DNA of 64,000 nucleotides from Marinibactrum halimedae (GCF_021234875.1 NZ_JAJQVM010000019.1:45762-109761); one strand, 5' to 3'; numbered from the stretch's first letter, positions 30,581-40,549 are shown. Numbers and translations: made by a program. The notes: generated by a model not told the origin, from the letters alone.

Positions 30581-31957
30581 CTAAAAAGATTGTGCGTTTT
30601 GCAACATTGACAAGGGGTCACTCGGTACAATTGACCAGATACCCCATACCACAAGCAACACAACGGACATCGCAGCGATATCAAACAATGCCCAACGATA
30701 ACCATACCGTCTTACTAAAACCAACAGTGCCAACTGACTGATAATGGGAGCGACAATAATGGCAATCATAATACCAGCCATACCATAGTGCTCAGCCCCA
30801 AAGTACAACGCTAAGATTAAACTAGCCCCTGTAACAAACTGATACACCATCGACAAAAATGAATTTCGATTGGCCAATAAAATAGGCCGTAGTGTCGCAT
30901 CAAACATTCTTAGAAGAGACGCAACCACCAATATTTGTAGCATCCAGCCAGCCGCATGATACCGTTCATCGTATAAGAACCGAACCAAGTAGTCTCCAAA
31001 ACCCACCAGTGGCAAACATGCAAGCAACCCTATTGCCAACGTCATTGCTCTTAAATTACGAACATGAATGGCAGACTCGTCTTTGGTTTCCACCATGCGG
31101 CGATACACAGGAAACAAAAAGCGCGTCGCAACCGATTCGGCCAGCTCGGTGAACATCATGGCAAACGTGATGGCAACACTATAAATGCCCAGTGTCTCCA
31201 TCGTCATATAATGGCCCAGCAGTAAGCGATCTCCCTGTATGGTCAAAAATAATCCCATCGTGGAAAAAAGAATCCATTTTCCATAACGAAATATTTCACT
31301 CACCGAAGGTTTATCCCACCCTAGGGCATGGGTGGCACCACTAATAAATTGATAACTGAACCATGTTCTAAATACCATTGCCGCTAAAGAACCAATGGCC
31401 AGTGCCCAGATATTCCGCCACCACCAAGCCAAGGCAATTAGACACAATAAGCCTAAAACCTGCGACGCAAAATCAATAATGGCAATACGCTTCATGGCCA
31501 GCTTCTTTTCTTCCACAAACACATTTACTGAAGCAAAAGAAGCAATCAATGTCGTACTGCCAGTGACCATTAATACGGTTGCAATACCGTCCACATCGTA
31601 CATAAGCTCTACTGGGTAAGCGATAGCAATCAATACACCATAAATCACTACCCCTCGAATCAGCTGTAATGTCCAAGCGGTATCTAGAAAAGGTTTTTGT
31701 TCAGCTCGATCACTGGTAATCACACCACTGCGAATACCCACATCGGAAAACATATTGGCGCCAATAATGAAAGCATTGACAATCACCATGATGCCAAAAA
31801 GCTCTGGCTGTAATAGTCGAGTAAGCACCAAGTTACCCAATAAACGGATACCTTGCTTGCCCCCCAAACTGAATACAACCCAGAAGGCCTCGCTAATCAT
31901 TTTACGTTTAGAAGCCAACATAGACTCAATTGGCCTAGCACTCACTTGAACACTCAT
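30581..31957 (-). CDS. Wzx-type lipid-linked oligosaccharide flippase
   Basis: A 458-residue polytopic inner-membrane protein of the MVF/polysaccharide transporter superfamily, with about 12–14 helices. The early VFSLGGKQGIRLLGNLVLTRLL followed by PELFGIMVIVNAFI (two adjacent parts of one conserved stretch) is typical of the Wzx/RfbX group, as is LLANRNSF in the second half. It should move undecaprenyl-linked repeat units from the cytoplasmic to the periplasmic leaflet. Flanked by the glycosidase-like gene and the WecG-type transferase. Confidence 0.88.
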   Translation of the reverse strand: MSVQVSARPIESMLASKRKMISEAFWVVFSLGGKQGIRLLGNLVLTRLLQPELFGIMVIVNAFIIGANMFSDVGIRSGVITSDRAEQKPFLDTAWTLQLIRGVVIYGVLIAIAYPVELMYDVDGIATVLMVTGSTTLIASFASVNVFVEEKKLAMKRIAIIDFASQVLGLLCLIALAWWWRNIWALAIGSLAAMVFRTWFSYQFISGATHALGWDKPSVSEIFRYGKWILFSTMGLFLTIQGDRLLLGHYMTMETLGIYSVAITFAMMFTELAESVATRFLFPVYRRMVETKDESAIHVRNLRAMTLAIGLLACLPLVGFGDYLVRFLYDERYHAAGWMLQILVVASLLRMFDATLRPILLANRNSFLSMVYQFVTGASLILALYFGAEHYGMAGIMIAIIVAPIISQLALLVLVRRYGYRWALFDIAAMSVVLLVVWGIWSIVPSDPLSMLQNAQSF

Positions 31958-32093
31958 TTACGTAATCCACCCAAAGCGCTCCCGCACCGTTAACTTGATC
32001 ATTATTTTGTACTAAAAAGAAAATCATCACCGTTGGATTACTGAGACAGAAACTTAAACCTGTGTGACGAAAAAAGTATTCAAAAATCAATTT

Positions 32094-32876
32094 TCAAACA
32101 CTTTGGTTTTTAAGATTGGCATTTTTACTGCTTACCGACTTCCATATTGAATAAAGGCTTGAAAAGTTATTCAAATAGCGTTTCACCAGTCGTTTCGGAT
32201 CTTGAGACATACGAAACAGCCATTCAAGGCTTAGAGACCGCATCCATTCTGGCGCTCTTCTTTCTTCCCCCACTAGAAATAAAATAGAAGCGCCAATACA
32301 TAAGCCCACGCCATTCAATTTCGCCTTCTTCAATGCATTAGACAACACTTCCTGTTGGGGAGAGCCGACGGCCAAAAATAGAAATGCAGGATTGACAGAT
32401 TCAATTTTCGAAACCAGTTCAGCCACTTCTTGAGGCTTTCGAATGAAGCCCATAGAGGGATTATGATGAGTAATTTGAAGTTCTGGGTACAACCGACGCA
32501 AATCATTAATCAGGGGCTCTTCACCACCAATAATCATGACAGAGTCATTACCATTGAGCTCACGAGAAAATAAATGCGCCGTCAAATCGCTACCTGTGAC
32601 CACTTGGCAATCAGCACCACGAGCAAACTTAATGATTTTTTGCAAAATACGACTGTCACAAAGAATCAGGTCGGCATTACTGTAAATCGCTCTTAGTTCA
32701 CTATTGTTTTTTTCCACCAATCGAGCCATGTGGTCGATATTGGGAGTAACAACATACGAAAACCCATCTGTATTACTTAAAGACCGAACAGCACTAGAAG
32801 CTTCAAGCAATGACATACTATCGAACGATAAAAAGCCCGCTTCGACCCGAGATGAGACACCACTGGAATCAGACAT
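32094..32876 (-). CDS. WecG/TagA/CpsF-family glycosyltransferase
   Basis: A 260-residue GT26-type transferase. VVTPNIDHMARL, the NADLILCDSRILQ segment and AVGSPQQEVL are the family signatures. Members transfer a sugar or sugar derivative (ManNAcA, ManNAc, glucose) to lipid-linked acceptors, usually as the second step of a repeat. It overlaps the following GT4 gene by 8 bp, and GGGAG lies about 9 bases ahead of its ATG, so the two are translated together. Donor sugar cannot be predicted. Confidence 0.85.
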   Translation of the reverse strand: MSDSSGVSSRVEAGFLSFDSMSLLEASSAVRSLSNTDGFSYVVTPNIDHMARLVEKNNSELRAIYSNADLILCDSRILQKIIKFARGADCQVVTGSDLTAHLFSRELNGNDSVMIIGGEEPLINDLRRLYPELQITHHNPSMGFIRKPQEVAELVSKIESVNPAFLFLAVGSPQQEVLSNALKKAKLNGVGLCIGASILFLVGEERRAPEWMRSLSLEWLFRMSQDPKRLVKRYLNNFSSLYSIWKSVSSKNANLKNQSV

Positions 32877-34128
32877 GTTGCTTTACTCCCGGTAGGTCAT
32901 TATTTTCTATAATCAGATGCAATAATTTTTCTACATTTGCCGCTTGTTCAAATTCTTGACATACCAATTCAATAGCCGATGACACAATCTTCGTTATTCC
33001 TATTTCATCTGTTGCCATCATTCTTTCAATGGTTTTCGCCAACGATGCTGCCGATTCCGTTTTCGCAACAAACCCAGTTTGTTGATCCATCACTAATTCC
33101 GGCAAACCGGATATATCCGTCGAAATAACCGGCACCCCCATCAACATCGCTTCCATTAATGCTACCGGTATGCCATCCATATCACCTCGGCGATCTTTCA
33201 CGCACGGCAATACAAAGCTATTTAACCCGTTAAGCCATGAGGATACTTCACTATGGCTCATAGCTCCGAGGAAGCTCACCTTGTCGCTCAAATTATTATT
33301 CGCCACGAATGCCTGAAGTTCGTCCTGCAACGGCCCCCCTCCGACAATTTCTAAACGAAAGTCGACACCCTGATCCGACAACTGTTTGCACGCTGCCAAC
33401 AAAATTGCCGCCCCCTTTTTCTCTACCAGCCTGCCTAAAAAACCCATTAAAAAAGTCGAATTAACAGGCTGTTTCTCACGAGAAATAAATTTGCTTGGAT
33501 CGATACCGCACCGAATAATCTTAATTTTTTCCTCATCAGCACCTCGTTGCGTTAGATACACACGATTAAACTGGGAGATAGTGGCAAAGAATGCGCTTCT
33601 TGATACTTTTTCATTTAACAACCAACTGTTGTCAAAAATATCGTTAGCATGGGCAGTAATGCTAAAAGGAATACCACACATGGTCGCCGCATACATTCCA
33701 ATATCCGCTGAAATGTGGGCAAAATGAATGTGCAAGTGATCGACTCTGTCTTTTTTAAGTTGACAAGCCAGTCGACTCGCCACCATAAAACGGGCCACCA
33801 GACCTAGTGCAATCCTAGGCTTTGCAACATTTTTTATAGCATCCTTCAAACACAGAACAGACGCTTTCAAATAGCCCACTGGCGCGGTAACAAGAGAGGT
33901 CGCATCTGCCGCCAAATACGACAAAGGTGATGCACCATACAACACTTGGGTACTTTTATATAAAGGCGTGAGTGAATGATCTTTCGGCTCCGGGACAGGG
34001 TGTACCGAATAAGATTGGACATCGTAGCCAAGGCGCTGCAAGCCGAAGATTTCAGTATAAACAAACGTAGAAGAAGGCCCTGGAATTTCAGGAGCCAAAT
34101 AACCGATTTTCAATTTTGAGTTCTTCAT
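32869..34128 (-). CDS. GT4-family glycosyltransferase
   Basis: A 419-residue cytoplasmic GT-B transferase. The N-terminal acceptor half has GYLAPEIPGPSSTFVY and the colanic-acid-type DHLHIHFAH; the C-terminal donor half has MGFLGRLVEKKGA and the E-x7-E region ALMEAMLMGVPVISTDISG. The latter binds the sugar nucleotide. Similar proteins occur in colanic acid and exosortase-associated polysaccharide clusters. Its stop overlaps the WecG-type gene start. Confidence 0.87.
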   Translation of the reverse strand: MKNSKLKIGYLAPEIPGPSSTFVYTEIFGLQRLGYDVQSYSVHPVPEPKDHSLTPLYKSTQVLYGASPLSYLAADATSLVTAPVGYLKASVLCLKDAIKNVAKPRIALGLVARFMVASRLACQLKKDRVDHLHIHFAHISADIGMYAATMCGIPFSITAHANDIFDNSWLLNEKVSRSAFFATISQFNRVYLTQRGADEEKIKIIRCGIDPSKFISREKQPVNSTFLMGFLGRLVEKKGAAILLAACKQLSDQGVDFRLEIVGGGPLQDELQAFVANNNLSDKVSFLGAMSHSEVSSWLNGLNSFVLPCVKDRRGDMDGIPVALMEAMLMGVPVISTDISGLPELVMDQQTGFVAKTESAASLAKTIERMMATDEIGITKIVSSAIELVCQEFEQAANVEKLLHLIIENNDLPGVKQHV

Positions 34129-34150
34129 GGGCTATCCTTGCAATCACCAA

Positions 34151-35101
34151 CTATTGATCAACCGGCATGGGTAACGGTAAGCGTTTTAAATCCCAGTGTG
34201 TTCGCAATTTCGCATCCCACTTCTTTGTCGTACTTTTCTTACCTTGCAATAAACATTGCCATTGATAACGCCGAATAAACTTTCTCAATTCTTTATCTTC
34301 CATTCGCTGGGAACCATTGAAAAAGCTCTTGATATAACCCCAATACATTGCCGCACCACCAATAACATAAGGTGTTTCCAGCATTCTGAATATTGAAGAC
34401 GCCAGCATATAAAGAGGCCCCGTCCCCATGTAGAATTGACCAAAACCATGACGCATTCTTCCGGTAATCACACCGTGCTGACTTGAGCCCATGATCCGCA
34501 AATGAGTGAAACGCAACTCCGGCTCATCCCAACTGCAAGCGATCCAGCCCAATTGACGACATCGGTGGCTATCAATAGCATCCCACATGACTTCACGAAC
34601 CAACCCGCCGATTTGTTTAAAACAAGACATCCGATAAAATTTCGTCATGCCAACGGACATTTCATCTCCACGACGTTCGCTAATGTATTTCCCATTAATC
34701 CGATTGTAGGGCTTGCCGCTGCACGTCCCAATGCGGGGATTCTCTTCCATTTTATTCATGAGCGTTTCGAAGTAACGCTCAGGCAATTCTAAATCGAGAT
34801 CGAGCTTACAGATATACTGATATTTATCAGGCTCGATCGCTTTAAAGCCAGCGTAGAAAGTATCAACGACACCAGGGCCAACGCTTCTGAATCCACGATT
34901 CTCACGACGCACAATTTGAATAAAATCGTATTTGGCGGCATATTCATCCATAATCTGAGGGCTTGCATCGGTAGAACCATCATCCACAATCACCCACAAC
35001 GCAGGTAATTCAGACTGCCCAACCACCGTATCAAGAGTTTGTTTCATAAACTCTTCTTCATCACGGCATGGGGAAATAATTACATAACTTCTCTCTGACA
35101 T
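34151..35101 (-). CDS. GT2-family glycosyltransferase
   Basis: A 316-residue GT-A transferase. ISPCRDEEEFMKQTLDTV and WVIVDDGSTDASP start the nucleotide-sugar domain; KLDLDLELPERYF holds the DxD-type metal motif. The C-terminal part lacks the large membrane region of processive synthases but has a short hydrophobic stretch that may sit on the membrane. 22 bp upstream of the GT4 gene, within the same transcript. Confidence 0.85.
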   Translation of the reverse strand: MSERSYVIISPCRDEEEFMKQTLDTVVGQSELPALWVIVDDGSTDASPQIMDEYAAKYDFIQIVRRENRGFRSVGPGVVDTFYAGFKAIEPDKYQYICKLDLDLELPERYFETLMNKMEENPRIGTCSGKPYNRINGKYISERRGDEMSVGMTKFYRMSCFKQIGGLVREVMWDAIDSHRCRQLGWIACSWDEPELRFTHLRIMGSSQHGVITGRMRHGFGQFYMGTGPLYMLASSIFRMLETPYVIGGAAMYWGYIKSFFNGSQRMEDKELRKFIRRYQWQCLLQGKKSTTKKWDAKLRTHWDLKRLPLPMPVDQ

Positions 35102-35153
35102 AACGTTGTCCTACTTTATAAACCCTGTATTGTGTGATCCTTACTACCGCCCG

Positions 35154-36176
35154 CTATGAGCCTGTCGGCGAGGCGCCTTTGTATTCGAGAATGGTCATTT
35201 CTTTTTTCGTCAACTTTCGCCAAAAAAATCGGAGCCCACCCAAAGCTTCTGGTACTTTCCCAACAACAATCGAAGCGCTGTATGAACGGATAAGGCTTAT
35301 TCCATAACCCACTCTGCGCTGACGTTCAGAACGAAATACTTTAAAAAAGAGCAGAATGTATAACAGCGACAATACGCTAAAGAAAATACTAATAACCAGG
35401 CTGGAAAACACGATAAACACCGGGAGTATTGCCCCCCATACTAAAGTGCTCAAACAACGTTTGACGTTGAACCGCTCGGGTTCACCCCCATGTAAAAAAG
35501 CACCTTGAGCATATGCATGGCCACAGCGTTCTGTTCGACGCCACCACTGATTAAATGTCGTCATATTGGCATCATGAAGGGTCATTAGGTGATTCAAGCG
35601 TTGTACTTCCCACCCGAGTTGTCTTATTCGATAACACAACTCGGGCTCCTCACCCGCAACAACACTCGGGTTAAATCCGCCCGCATCAGAGAAGGCTTTC
35701 GTACGACATAAAAAATCCCCACCCGTTGACTTTGCTGTGCCAACGGGCGTATCCCATTCAAGATCACACCACGCGTTATACATGGACGCCTCTGGGTAAC
35801 GCTCTTGGCGACGACCGCATACAGCCGCTATTCGAGGAGATTCATCCAATTTCTTCGTAGCAGTATCTATCCAGCCCTCACAGACCTCACAATCACCGTC
35901 GACAAATTGCACGTAGTCTAAATCAGGCAATAATGAAATCAGCTTTGCAAAGCCTTCATTTCTCGCACGCGCAGCACTAAAGGGGATGGACATATCTAGC
36001 GACACCACCTCAACGCCTAAGCTTTGCGCCATGGCTACGCTATCATCGGTAGAATTGGAATCAACGTAAACGATTGTCAACTCAGCATTGGACAAAGACA
36101 GCAAGCAACGTTTCAAACGCTCACCCTCATTACGCCCGATAACAACCACCCCAACCCGACTTGTATTCTCTTGCAT
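35154..36176 (-). CDS. GT2-family glycosyltransferase with C-terminal membrane helices
   Basis: A 340-residue transferase when read from ATG at 36176, giving MQENTSRVGVVVIGRNEG; an in-frame GTG at 36236 would add 20 residues without a ribosome site. VYVDSNSTDDSV, QFVDGDCEVCEGW (DGD metal motif) and GGFNPSVVAGEEPELCYRI are typical. A double hydrophobic stretch near 245–290 (IFVIFSSLVISIFFSVLS) suggests membrane attachment. Similar proteins are found in exopolysaccharide clusters. Donor and linkage unknown. Confidence 0.85.
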   Translation of the reverse strand: MQENTSRVGVVVIGRNEGERLKRCLLSLSNAELTIVYVDSNSTDDSVAMAQSLGVEVVSLDMSIPFSAARARNEGFAKLISLLPDLDYVQFVDGDCEVCEGWIDTATKKLDESPRIAAVCGRRQERYPEASMYNAWCDLEWDTPVGTAKSTGGDFLCRTKAFSDAGGFNPSVVAGEEPELCYRIRQLGWEVQRLNHLMTLHDANMTTFNQWWRRTERCGHAYAQGAFLHGGEPERFNVKRCLSTLVWGAILPVFIVFSSLVISIFFSVLSLLYILLFFKVFRSERQRRVGYGISLIRSYSASIVVGKVPEALGGLRFFWRKLTKKEMTILEYKGASPTGS

Positions 36177-36408
36177 ATTATTGTCAATCCCAGACTTGCT
36201 TATTGGCTTAGGAAAACCCGGCGATACTAACGACACAAACGGTGTCGACTTCTTCTTTACCCAACCAGCTATTCAGCTTCACAATAGCCGATTATGACAA
36301 ATAGGATTAAATTCTACATCTTTTAAAACGTTAAGATATTTAATCTGTGAAAACCTACCGCAGGATTTCTGACTCAGTACCCAAGCCAACCTTCACAAAA
36401 ACCATCAT

Positions 36409-36993
36409 TTACGCTGATGTCTCTGGATGTGTAGAAATGACTTTTGCTGGTATGCCGACTGCAGTCGAATGGCTGGGTAAATCACTCACCACAACGGCAT
36501 TGGCACCAATATTTACTTGGTCTCCAATATTAACCATTCCCATGAGCTTAGCACCCGCACCAACATTAACCCCCACTCCCAACTTTGGGGCTTCTCGAGG
36601 GTGCGTTAGCCGCCGATTGCCTAGAGTTACGCCCTGCCGCAAGATACAATCGTGGCCAATCTCCGCATCACCATGCACCACAATCGCACCTTGATGCTCA
36701 ATAATGACTCGACGCCCCAATTTGACCGAGTAGGGCAATTCGATACCATACCCATTGCGCACCCGACGAAATAAAAATCGATAAACAACACTGAGCGGTG
36801 CTCTCAACCATTTAGAGCGAACAGTCATCCTCCATACCCCAAAACGATGGATGGCAACGGCTCTAAAACCTGGACGCGTCCAATCTTTACCATGAGAATG
36901 CCAATCTTCACAAAGGATTGACCACAGCCCCATATTATTACCATCATAAAATGCAAAATGAGGCTCAATGACTTCTGATGTAGAATTTTGCAT
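36409..36993 (-). CDS. Hexapeptide-repeat O-acetyltransferase (serine acetyltransferase-like)
   Basis: A 194-residue left-handed beta-helix acetyltransferase. Imperfect hexapeptides run from about 105 to 180 (AIVVHGDAEIGHDCILRQGV, VGAGAKLMGMVNIGDQVNIG), with VGIPAKVI at the end. The His in VVHGDAEIG-type context and the CysE-like layout suggest acetyl-CoA-dependent O-acetylation, but location among glycosyltransferase genes points to a sugar acceptor and not serine. 170 bp separate it from the next gene, a gap in which no clear promoter was seen. Confidence 0.8.
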   Translation of the reverse strand: MQNSTSEVIEPHFAFYDGNNMGLWSILCEDWHSHGKDWTRPGFRAVAIHRFGVWRMTVRSKWLRAPLSVVYRFLFRRVRNGYGIELPYSVKLGRRVIIEHQGAIVVHGDAEIGHDCILRQGVTLGNRRLTHPREAPKLGVGVNVGAGAKLMGMVNIGDQVNIGANAVVVSDLPSHSTAVGIPAKVISTHPETSA

Positions 36994-37016
36994 AACAGTA
37001 CCTGATTCCTTTTTTC

Positions 37017-37997
37017 TTATTGTTCCCTAGACCCAATATTCGCGCCTCGCACAAAGATCGAATTCATAAAGAAATCACGAAGAAAATAAGGGGGATCAAG
37101 GCACTCTTTGCGTGTTAATGCCATCTTAATTCGCTTCAAGGGGTAGGCCACCATCCAACATACGTCTGCAAAAAAAAGCGACAAAAAGCCGTAATTCTTA
37201 AAAAAGAAGCGCTTTCTCGATTCAAACCAATAAGTTGGTCTTCGTTTGGCTTTCTTGCGAGTATCAGAAATACCTGTAGAGGCACCAACATAATGAACAA
37301 CGCGGCTTTCAGGTACAACAAACGTTTTAAACCCTGCTCGCTTCGCTGTAATGCAATAATCCACTTCTTCGAAATACAAAAAGTAGTCTTCATCCATCAA
37401 TCCAATCGCGTCCACCACTTCCCGCTTAATTAGCATGGAAGCACCAGCCACCCAATCCACACTTTCAGCCTCACCTGAGTGCAACTTTTGCGCCACAACA
37501 TAGGACGGAAACGTTCGGCGTAGCACGCCTAGCCCCAAAGTATTAACAAAGTCACCAAATGGGCGCGGGAAATTGAAAGCCGATATTTGTTGAGTGCCAT
37601 CATCATCTTCGAGTCGACTGCCCGCAATGCCCGCTTCAGATGTATTGTCCAACAAAGTAATCAACGCTTTTAAGCTTCCTTCCCTCGGCCGAGTATCTGG
37701 ATTAACCAACCAGAAAAAATCTGGCGTCGAAGAACTCTCAAGTGTTTTTATGGCAAGATTATTACCATAGGAAAACCCTCCATTCTTCTCTCCATCTACA
37801 ATATCAACCCAACCCTCCCAGCCTTGTTGCTCAACAAATTGTTGTAAGGCATCAAAAGAACCATCTCCTGAATCGTTGTCAACGACAGCGACCTTAAGCT
37901 CACTGGCCTCACCTTTAATGGCAAATAGACCCTGTAAACATTCCTTTACCAACTCCGCCGTCCTGTAATTGACGATACACACCCCGACTTTATGCAC
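37017..37997 (-). CDS. GT2-family glycosyltransferase, rhamnosyltransferase-like
   Basis: A 326-residue transferase of the WbbL/RfbN type. VGVCIVNYRTAELVKECLQG, VAVVDNDSGDGSFDAL, FFWLVNPDTRPREGSL and ASMLIKREVVDAIGLMDEDY are the characteristic segments; LVNPDTR carries the metal-binding aspartate. The start is GTG at 37997 with GGAGG four bases upstream. First gene of the minus arm, divergent from the export genes. Confidence 0.87.
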   Translation of the reverse strand: MHKVGVCIVNYRTAELVKECLQGLFAIKGEASELKVAVVDNDSGDGSFDALQQFVEQQGWEGWVDIVDGEKNGGFSYGNNLAIKTLESSSTPDFFWLVNPDTRPREGSLKALITLLDNTSEAGIAGSRLEDDDGTQQISAFNFPRPFGDFVNTLGLGVLRRTFPSYVVAQKLHSGEAESVDWVAGASMLIKREVVDAIGLMDEDYFLYFEEVDYCITAKRAGFKTFVVPESRVVHYVGASTGISDTRKKAKRRPTYWFESRKRFFFKNYGFLSLFFADVCWMVAYPLKRIKMALTRKECLDPPYFLRDFFMNSIFVRGANIGSREQ

Positions 37998-38365
37998 AAT
38001 GCCTCCAAAGGCTCCTTAATGGAGTTACTGAATGAAATAAAAGATAGGCATCCTCGACAATTCTCAAACCTTGTCAACAATTGTCCGAATTTAACACAAA
38101 TTATTTATCACTTTTATAAAGCTTTGCTTTTAGATCAATTTGTTTGACGCTAGACTTTGTAAACATTCGGTAATTTATGGTGTGCTCTGCAAAAGCTCCG
38201 TCAATATTGAACTGGAGCGACGCCCAACTACAGATTAAACTTATTCGGCGACCGGTTCGTTATATCTTCTGTAGTAGGATGAGGCCACACTCTTGGCGCC
38301 ACACAGTTCCGATTTTTAACATCAACACAAACAAGCGTATCATTTCGGCCAACGGGAGCTCATGG
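37998..38365. promoter_or_regulatory. Divergent control region of the polysaccharide locus
   Basis: 368 bp between the two arms of the locus. It contains an AT-rich core (38090–38140), several GACAA/TTGTC elements at 38056–38085, and a leader for the plus arm with a possible small hairpin GCTCC/GGAGC (38195–38218). No promoter with both good hexamers could be chosen, and no JUMPstart/ops element was found. GGAG at 38355–38358 is the ribosome site of the Wza-like gene. Confidence 0.5.
38056..38085. promoter_or_regulatory. Clustered GACAA/TTGTC half-sites
   Basis: GACAATT at 38056–38062 is mirrored by AATTGTC at 38079–38085, with a further TTGTC at 38071–38075 and ACAA next to it. Four half-sites in 30 bp, about 60–90 bp from the minus-arm start, look like a binding site for a dimeric regulator. 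No named regulator was matched. Confidence 0.35.
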
Positions 38366-39007
38366 ATGCAAAACAAACCGTCTCAATTAACAAGCAAAAT
38401 TTTTACTTACGGAGCCTGCCTCTTAAGCTTACTTACGGTAGTTGCATGCTCCACAAATACACAAGTCTCTGCACCAGAATTCACTCCCGCACCACCTGTC
38501 GCTCAATACAAAATCGGAGTGGGAGATGACCTTAGCATCAATGTTTGGCGTAACGATGAATTATCTATCGATATTCCTGTAAGACCTGACGGCAACATTT
38601 CTGTCCCTCTGGCTGGGGATATTAAAGCGGCAGGCGAAACCCCTACAGCTTTGGCTGAGATGATCACCAAGAAACTCAATCAATACTTAAAAAATCCTCA
38701 AGTTACTGTGATGGTCACCAACCCCAGTAGCTTAGACTTCCAGCGGCGTGTTCGAGTTACCGGTGCGGTAGAAACCCCCATATCGATAGCGTTCCGCGAA
38801 GGGATGACCGTACTTGATCTCATTTTATTGGCGAATGGACCCAACGAGTTTGCCTCGCTATCAAACGCAAAATTGTATAGAAAAGGTGCTCAAGGTGTTG
38901 CCACTTACAACATTAATCTAGATGACTTGCTCAATAAGGGTAAACTAGAGGGAAATTACGAATTACAACCATCCGATGTTCTATCAGTACCAGAGCGACT
39001 ATTCTAA
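38366..39007 (+). CDS. Wza-like polysaccharide export lipoprotein
   Basis: A 213-residue outer-membrane-associated lipoprotein. The start at 38366 is chosen because GGAG stands seven bases upstream and it yields a lipoprotein signal with lipobox TVVAC; the open frame extends 63 codons further upstream without support. The polysaccharide-export domain reads YKIGVGDDLSINVWRNDELS and VRPDGNISVPLAGDI, followed by an SLBB-like repeat (VRVTGAVETPISIAFREGMT). It lacks the C-terminal amphipathic helix region of full Wza, as do the shorter export proteins of exosortase-associated loci. First gene of the plus arm. Confidence 0.88.
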   Translation: MQNKPSQLTSKIFTYGACLLSLLTVVACSTNTQVSAPEFTPAPPVAQYKIGVGDDLSINVWRNDELSIDIPVRPDGNISVPLAGDIKAAGETPTALAEMITKKLNQYLKNPQVTVMVTNPSSLDFQRRVRVTGAVETPISIAFREGMTVLDLILLANGPNEFASLSNAKLYRKGAQGVATYNINLDDLLNKGKLEGNYELQPSDVLSVPERLF

Positions 39008-39025
39008 TTTTAATCGTGGTATATC

Positions 39026-40540
39026 ATGGATATAAGATACTTATTGGAATTGCTGAAATCAGCATTTGAAGAGCTAAGCAACTACAAGTATGCAGGAACT
39101 GCTATTTTTATAGCAGTTACCTTTGTATTGTGCTTTTTAGGTAGCGTTTGGCCTCAGACCTATACGACAACAGCCCTTATTCAGGCAGATCGAAAAAACA
39201 TCATAGAGCCGCTCCTCCCAGGGCGCGTGGCGATGACGGAAGTCCCGCCTGTTAGCATTGTGATAGAAACACTTTATTCCCCGCGCATACTCATTAGAGC
39301 CGCTGAAGAAATAGGCCTAATCAACGATGAGTCATCAGACCGCGAAATGGATATTGCAAAAAATAGAATCGGCGCTGCGCTAGAGCACAAAATTGTCGAT
39401 GACAACCTACTTCGTTTAACCGTTACATCCGATTCACCGGAAAAGTCCTACGACACTCTGACCAAAGTACTCGAAGTGTTCAATGAAGACGCATCGAAAC
39501 AAAAGCAAGACGAAAGCAAAAATGCCTTCGATTTTATCAGCACCCAGGTTAATAAGTATAAAATCCAATTAGAAGAAGCCGAAACAAAGCTTTCCGACTA
39601 TAAAATCAATAATATGGTAGGCACTGAGCTTGGTGTCCAAAATCGAATTTCAGAGCTGCGCATTGAGCTCGAAAGTCTCGAAATCAGTGTTGAAGAAAAC
39701 GAAGCAAAAGCTGCCTCCATTCGCTCTCAGTTAGTCAATGAAAGCGTTTTTCAGGAAGCTCGCAGTAAACTTGCAACACTCAATACACAAAAAGTCGAAA
39801 TACAAAATAATCTTCAGACTCTTCAGTTGTCGTTTCAAGACGATTACCCGGATGTGGTTTCGGCTAAGAGCCAATTAGCAGCTGTACAGTATGAGATTGA
39901 TTACCTAAGAGACCTTTACCCTGAGCTTCCTAGCGATATCTCCTCAGATGAAATCACCCTTTTCGATGAACTGCGTGGAACACTGTCGGATATAGAAATC
40001 GAAAATAAAAGCTTAAAGCGACGACGCACCGCTATAGAAGCATTACTCAAAAAAGAAAATGAACGCGCTGAAAAAATTACACAGGATCAAGCAAAACTCG
40101 CCGAGCTAACTCGTGACTACGACAAAACCAAACAAATTTACGAAGAACTACTGCAACGCAGAGAAAATGCTTCTTTGTCTATGACAATAGACAAAGAAGG
40201 GCAAGGAATGAGCTACCGGGTAAGAGAGGCACCAACTTACCCCACTCAACCGACGGGATTACAAGCTATGCATTTTGTGATCGCGGCCCCAGTTTTAGGC
40301 GCATTAGCACCACTCGGTTTATGCTTTATTTTTGTATTCTTAGACCCACGTATCCGCACCTCGTACAGTTTAAGAAATCATCTACCAGAAGGCATCGATA
40401 TATTAGGCTCCGTACCGGCCTATGAGGAAGCTTCAGCACCTGGTTTTTCAGCCTTCTCAAATAAGCTGATTTTGATCATTATTTTACTGTCTCTGGGTTG
40501 CTATGGTTATTTAGCAAGTCTATTACTCGCAGGACAATAG
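39026..40540 (+). CDS. Wzz/GNVR-type polysaccharide copolymerase
   Basis: A 504-residue inner-membrane protein controlling chain length. First membrane helix about 22–42, a periplasmic Wzz domain (YTTTALIQADRKNIIEPLLP), a long coiled coil (about 170–380), a GNVR-like segment with YPTQPTG near 405–411, a second helix about 416–438, and a third at about 481–502. No kinase domain is fused; the kinase-like protein is encoded by the next gene. The layout resembles copolymerases of exosortase-A loci. 18 bp downstream of the Wza-like gene. Confidence 0.87.
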   Translation: MDIRYLLELLKSAFEELSNYKYAGTAIFIAVTFVLCFLGSVWPQTYTTTALIQADRKNIIEPLLPGRVAMTEVPPVSIVIETLYSPRILIRAAEEIGLINDESSDREMDIAKNRIGAALEHKIVDDNLLRLTVTSDSPEKSYDTLTKVLEVFNEDASKQKQDESKNAFDFISTQVNKYKIQLEEAETKLSDYKINNMVGTELGVQNRISELRIELESLEISVEENEAKAASIRSQLVNESVFQEARSKLATLNTQKVEIQNNLQTLQLSFQDDYPDVVSAKSQLAAVQYEIDYLRDLYPELPSDISSDEITLFDELRGTLSDIEIENKSLKRRRTAIEALLKKENERAEKITQDQAKLAELTRDYDKTKQIYEELLQRRENASLSMTIDKEGQGMSYRVREAPTYPTQPTGLQAMHFVIAAPVLGALAPLGLCFIFVFLDPRIRTSYSLRNHLPEGIDILGSVPAYEEASAPGFSAFSNKLILIIILLSLGCYGYLASLLLAGQ

Positions 40541-40549
40541 GAGTGGTGC

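Noticed and set aside
36409..36993. Assignment of the hexapeptide acetyltransferase as CysE of cysteine synthesis
   Set aside because: It lies among glycosyltransferase genes in a polysaccharide locus, is short for CysE and lacks the usual N-terminal CysE domain; sugar acetylation is more likely.
37998..38365. RfaH/JUMPstart (ops) element before the export genes
   Set aside because: GGCGGTAGCG or a close variant was looked for and not found.
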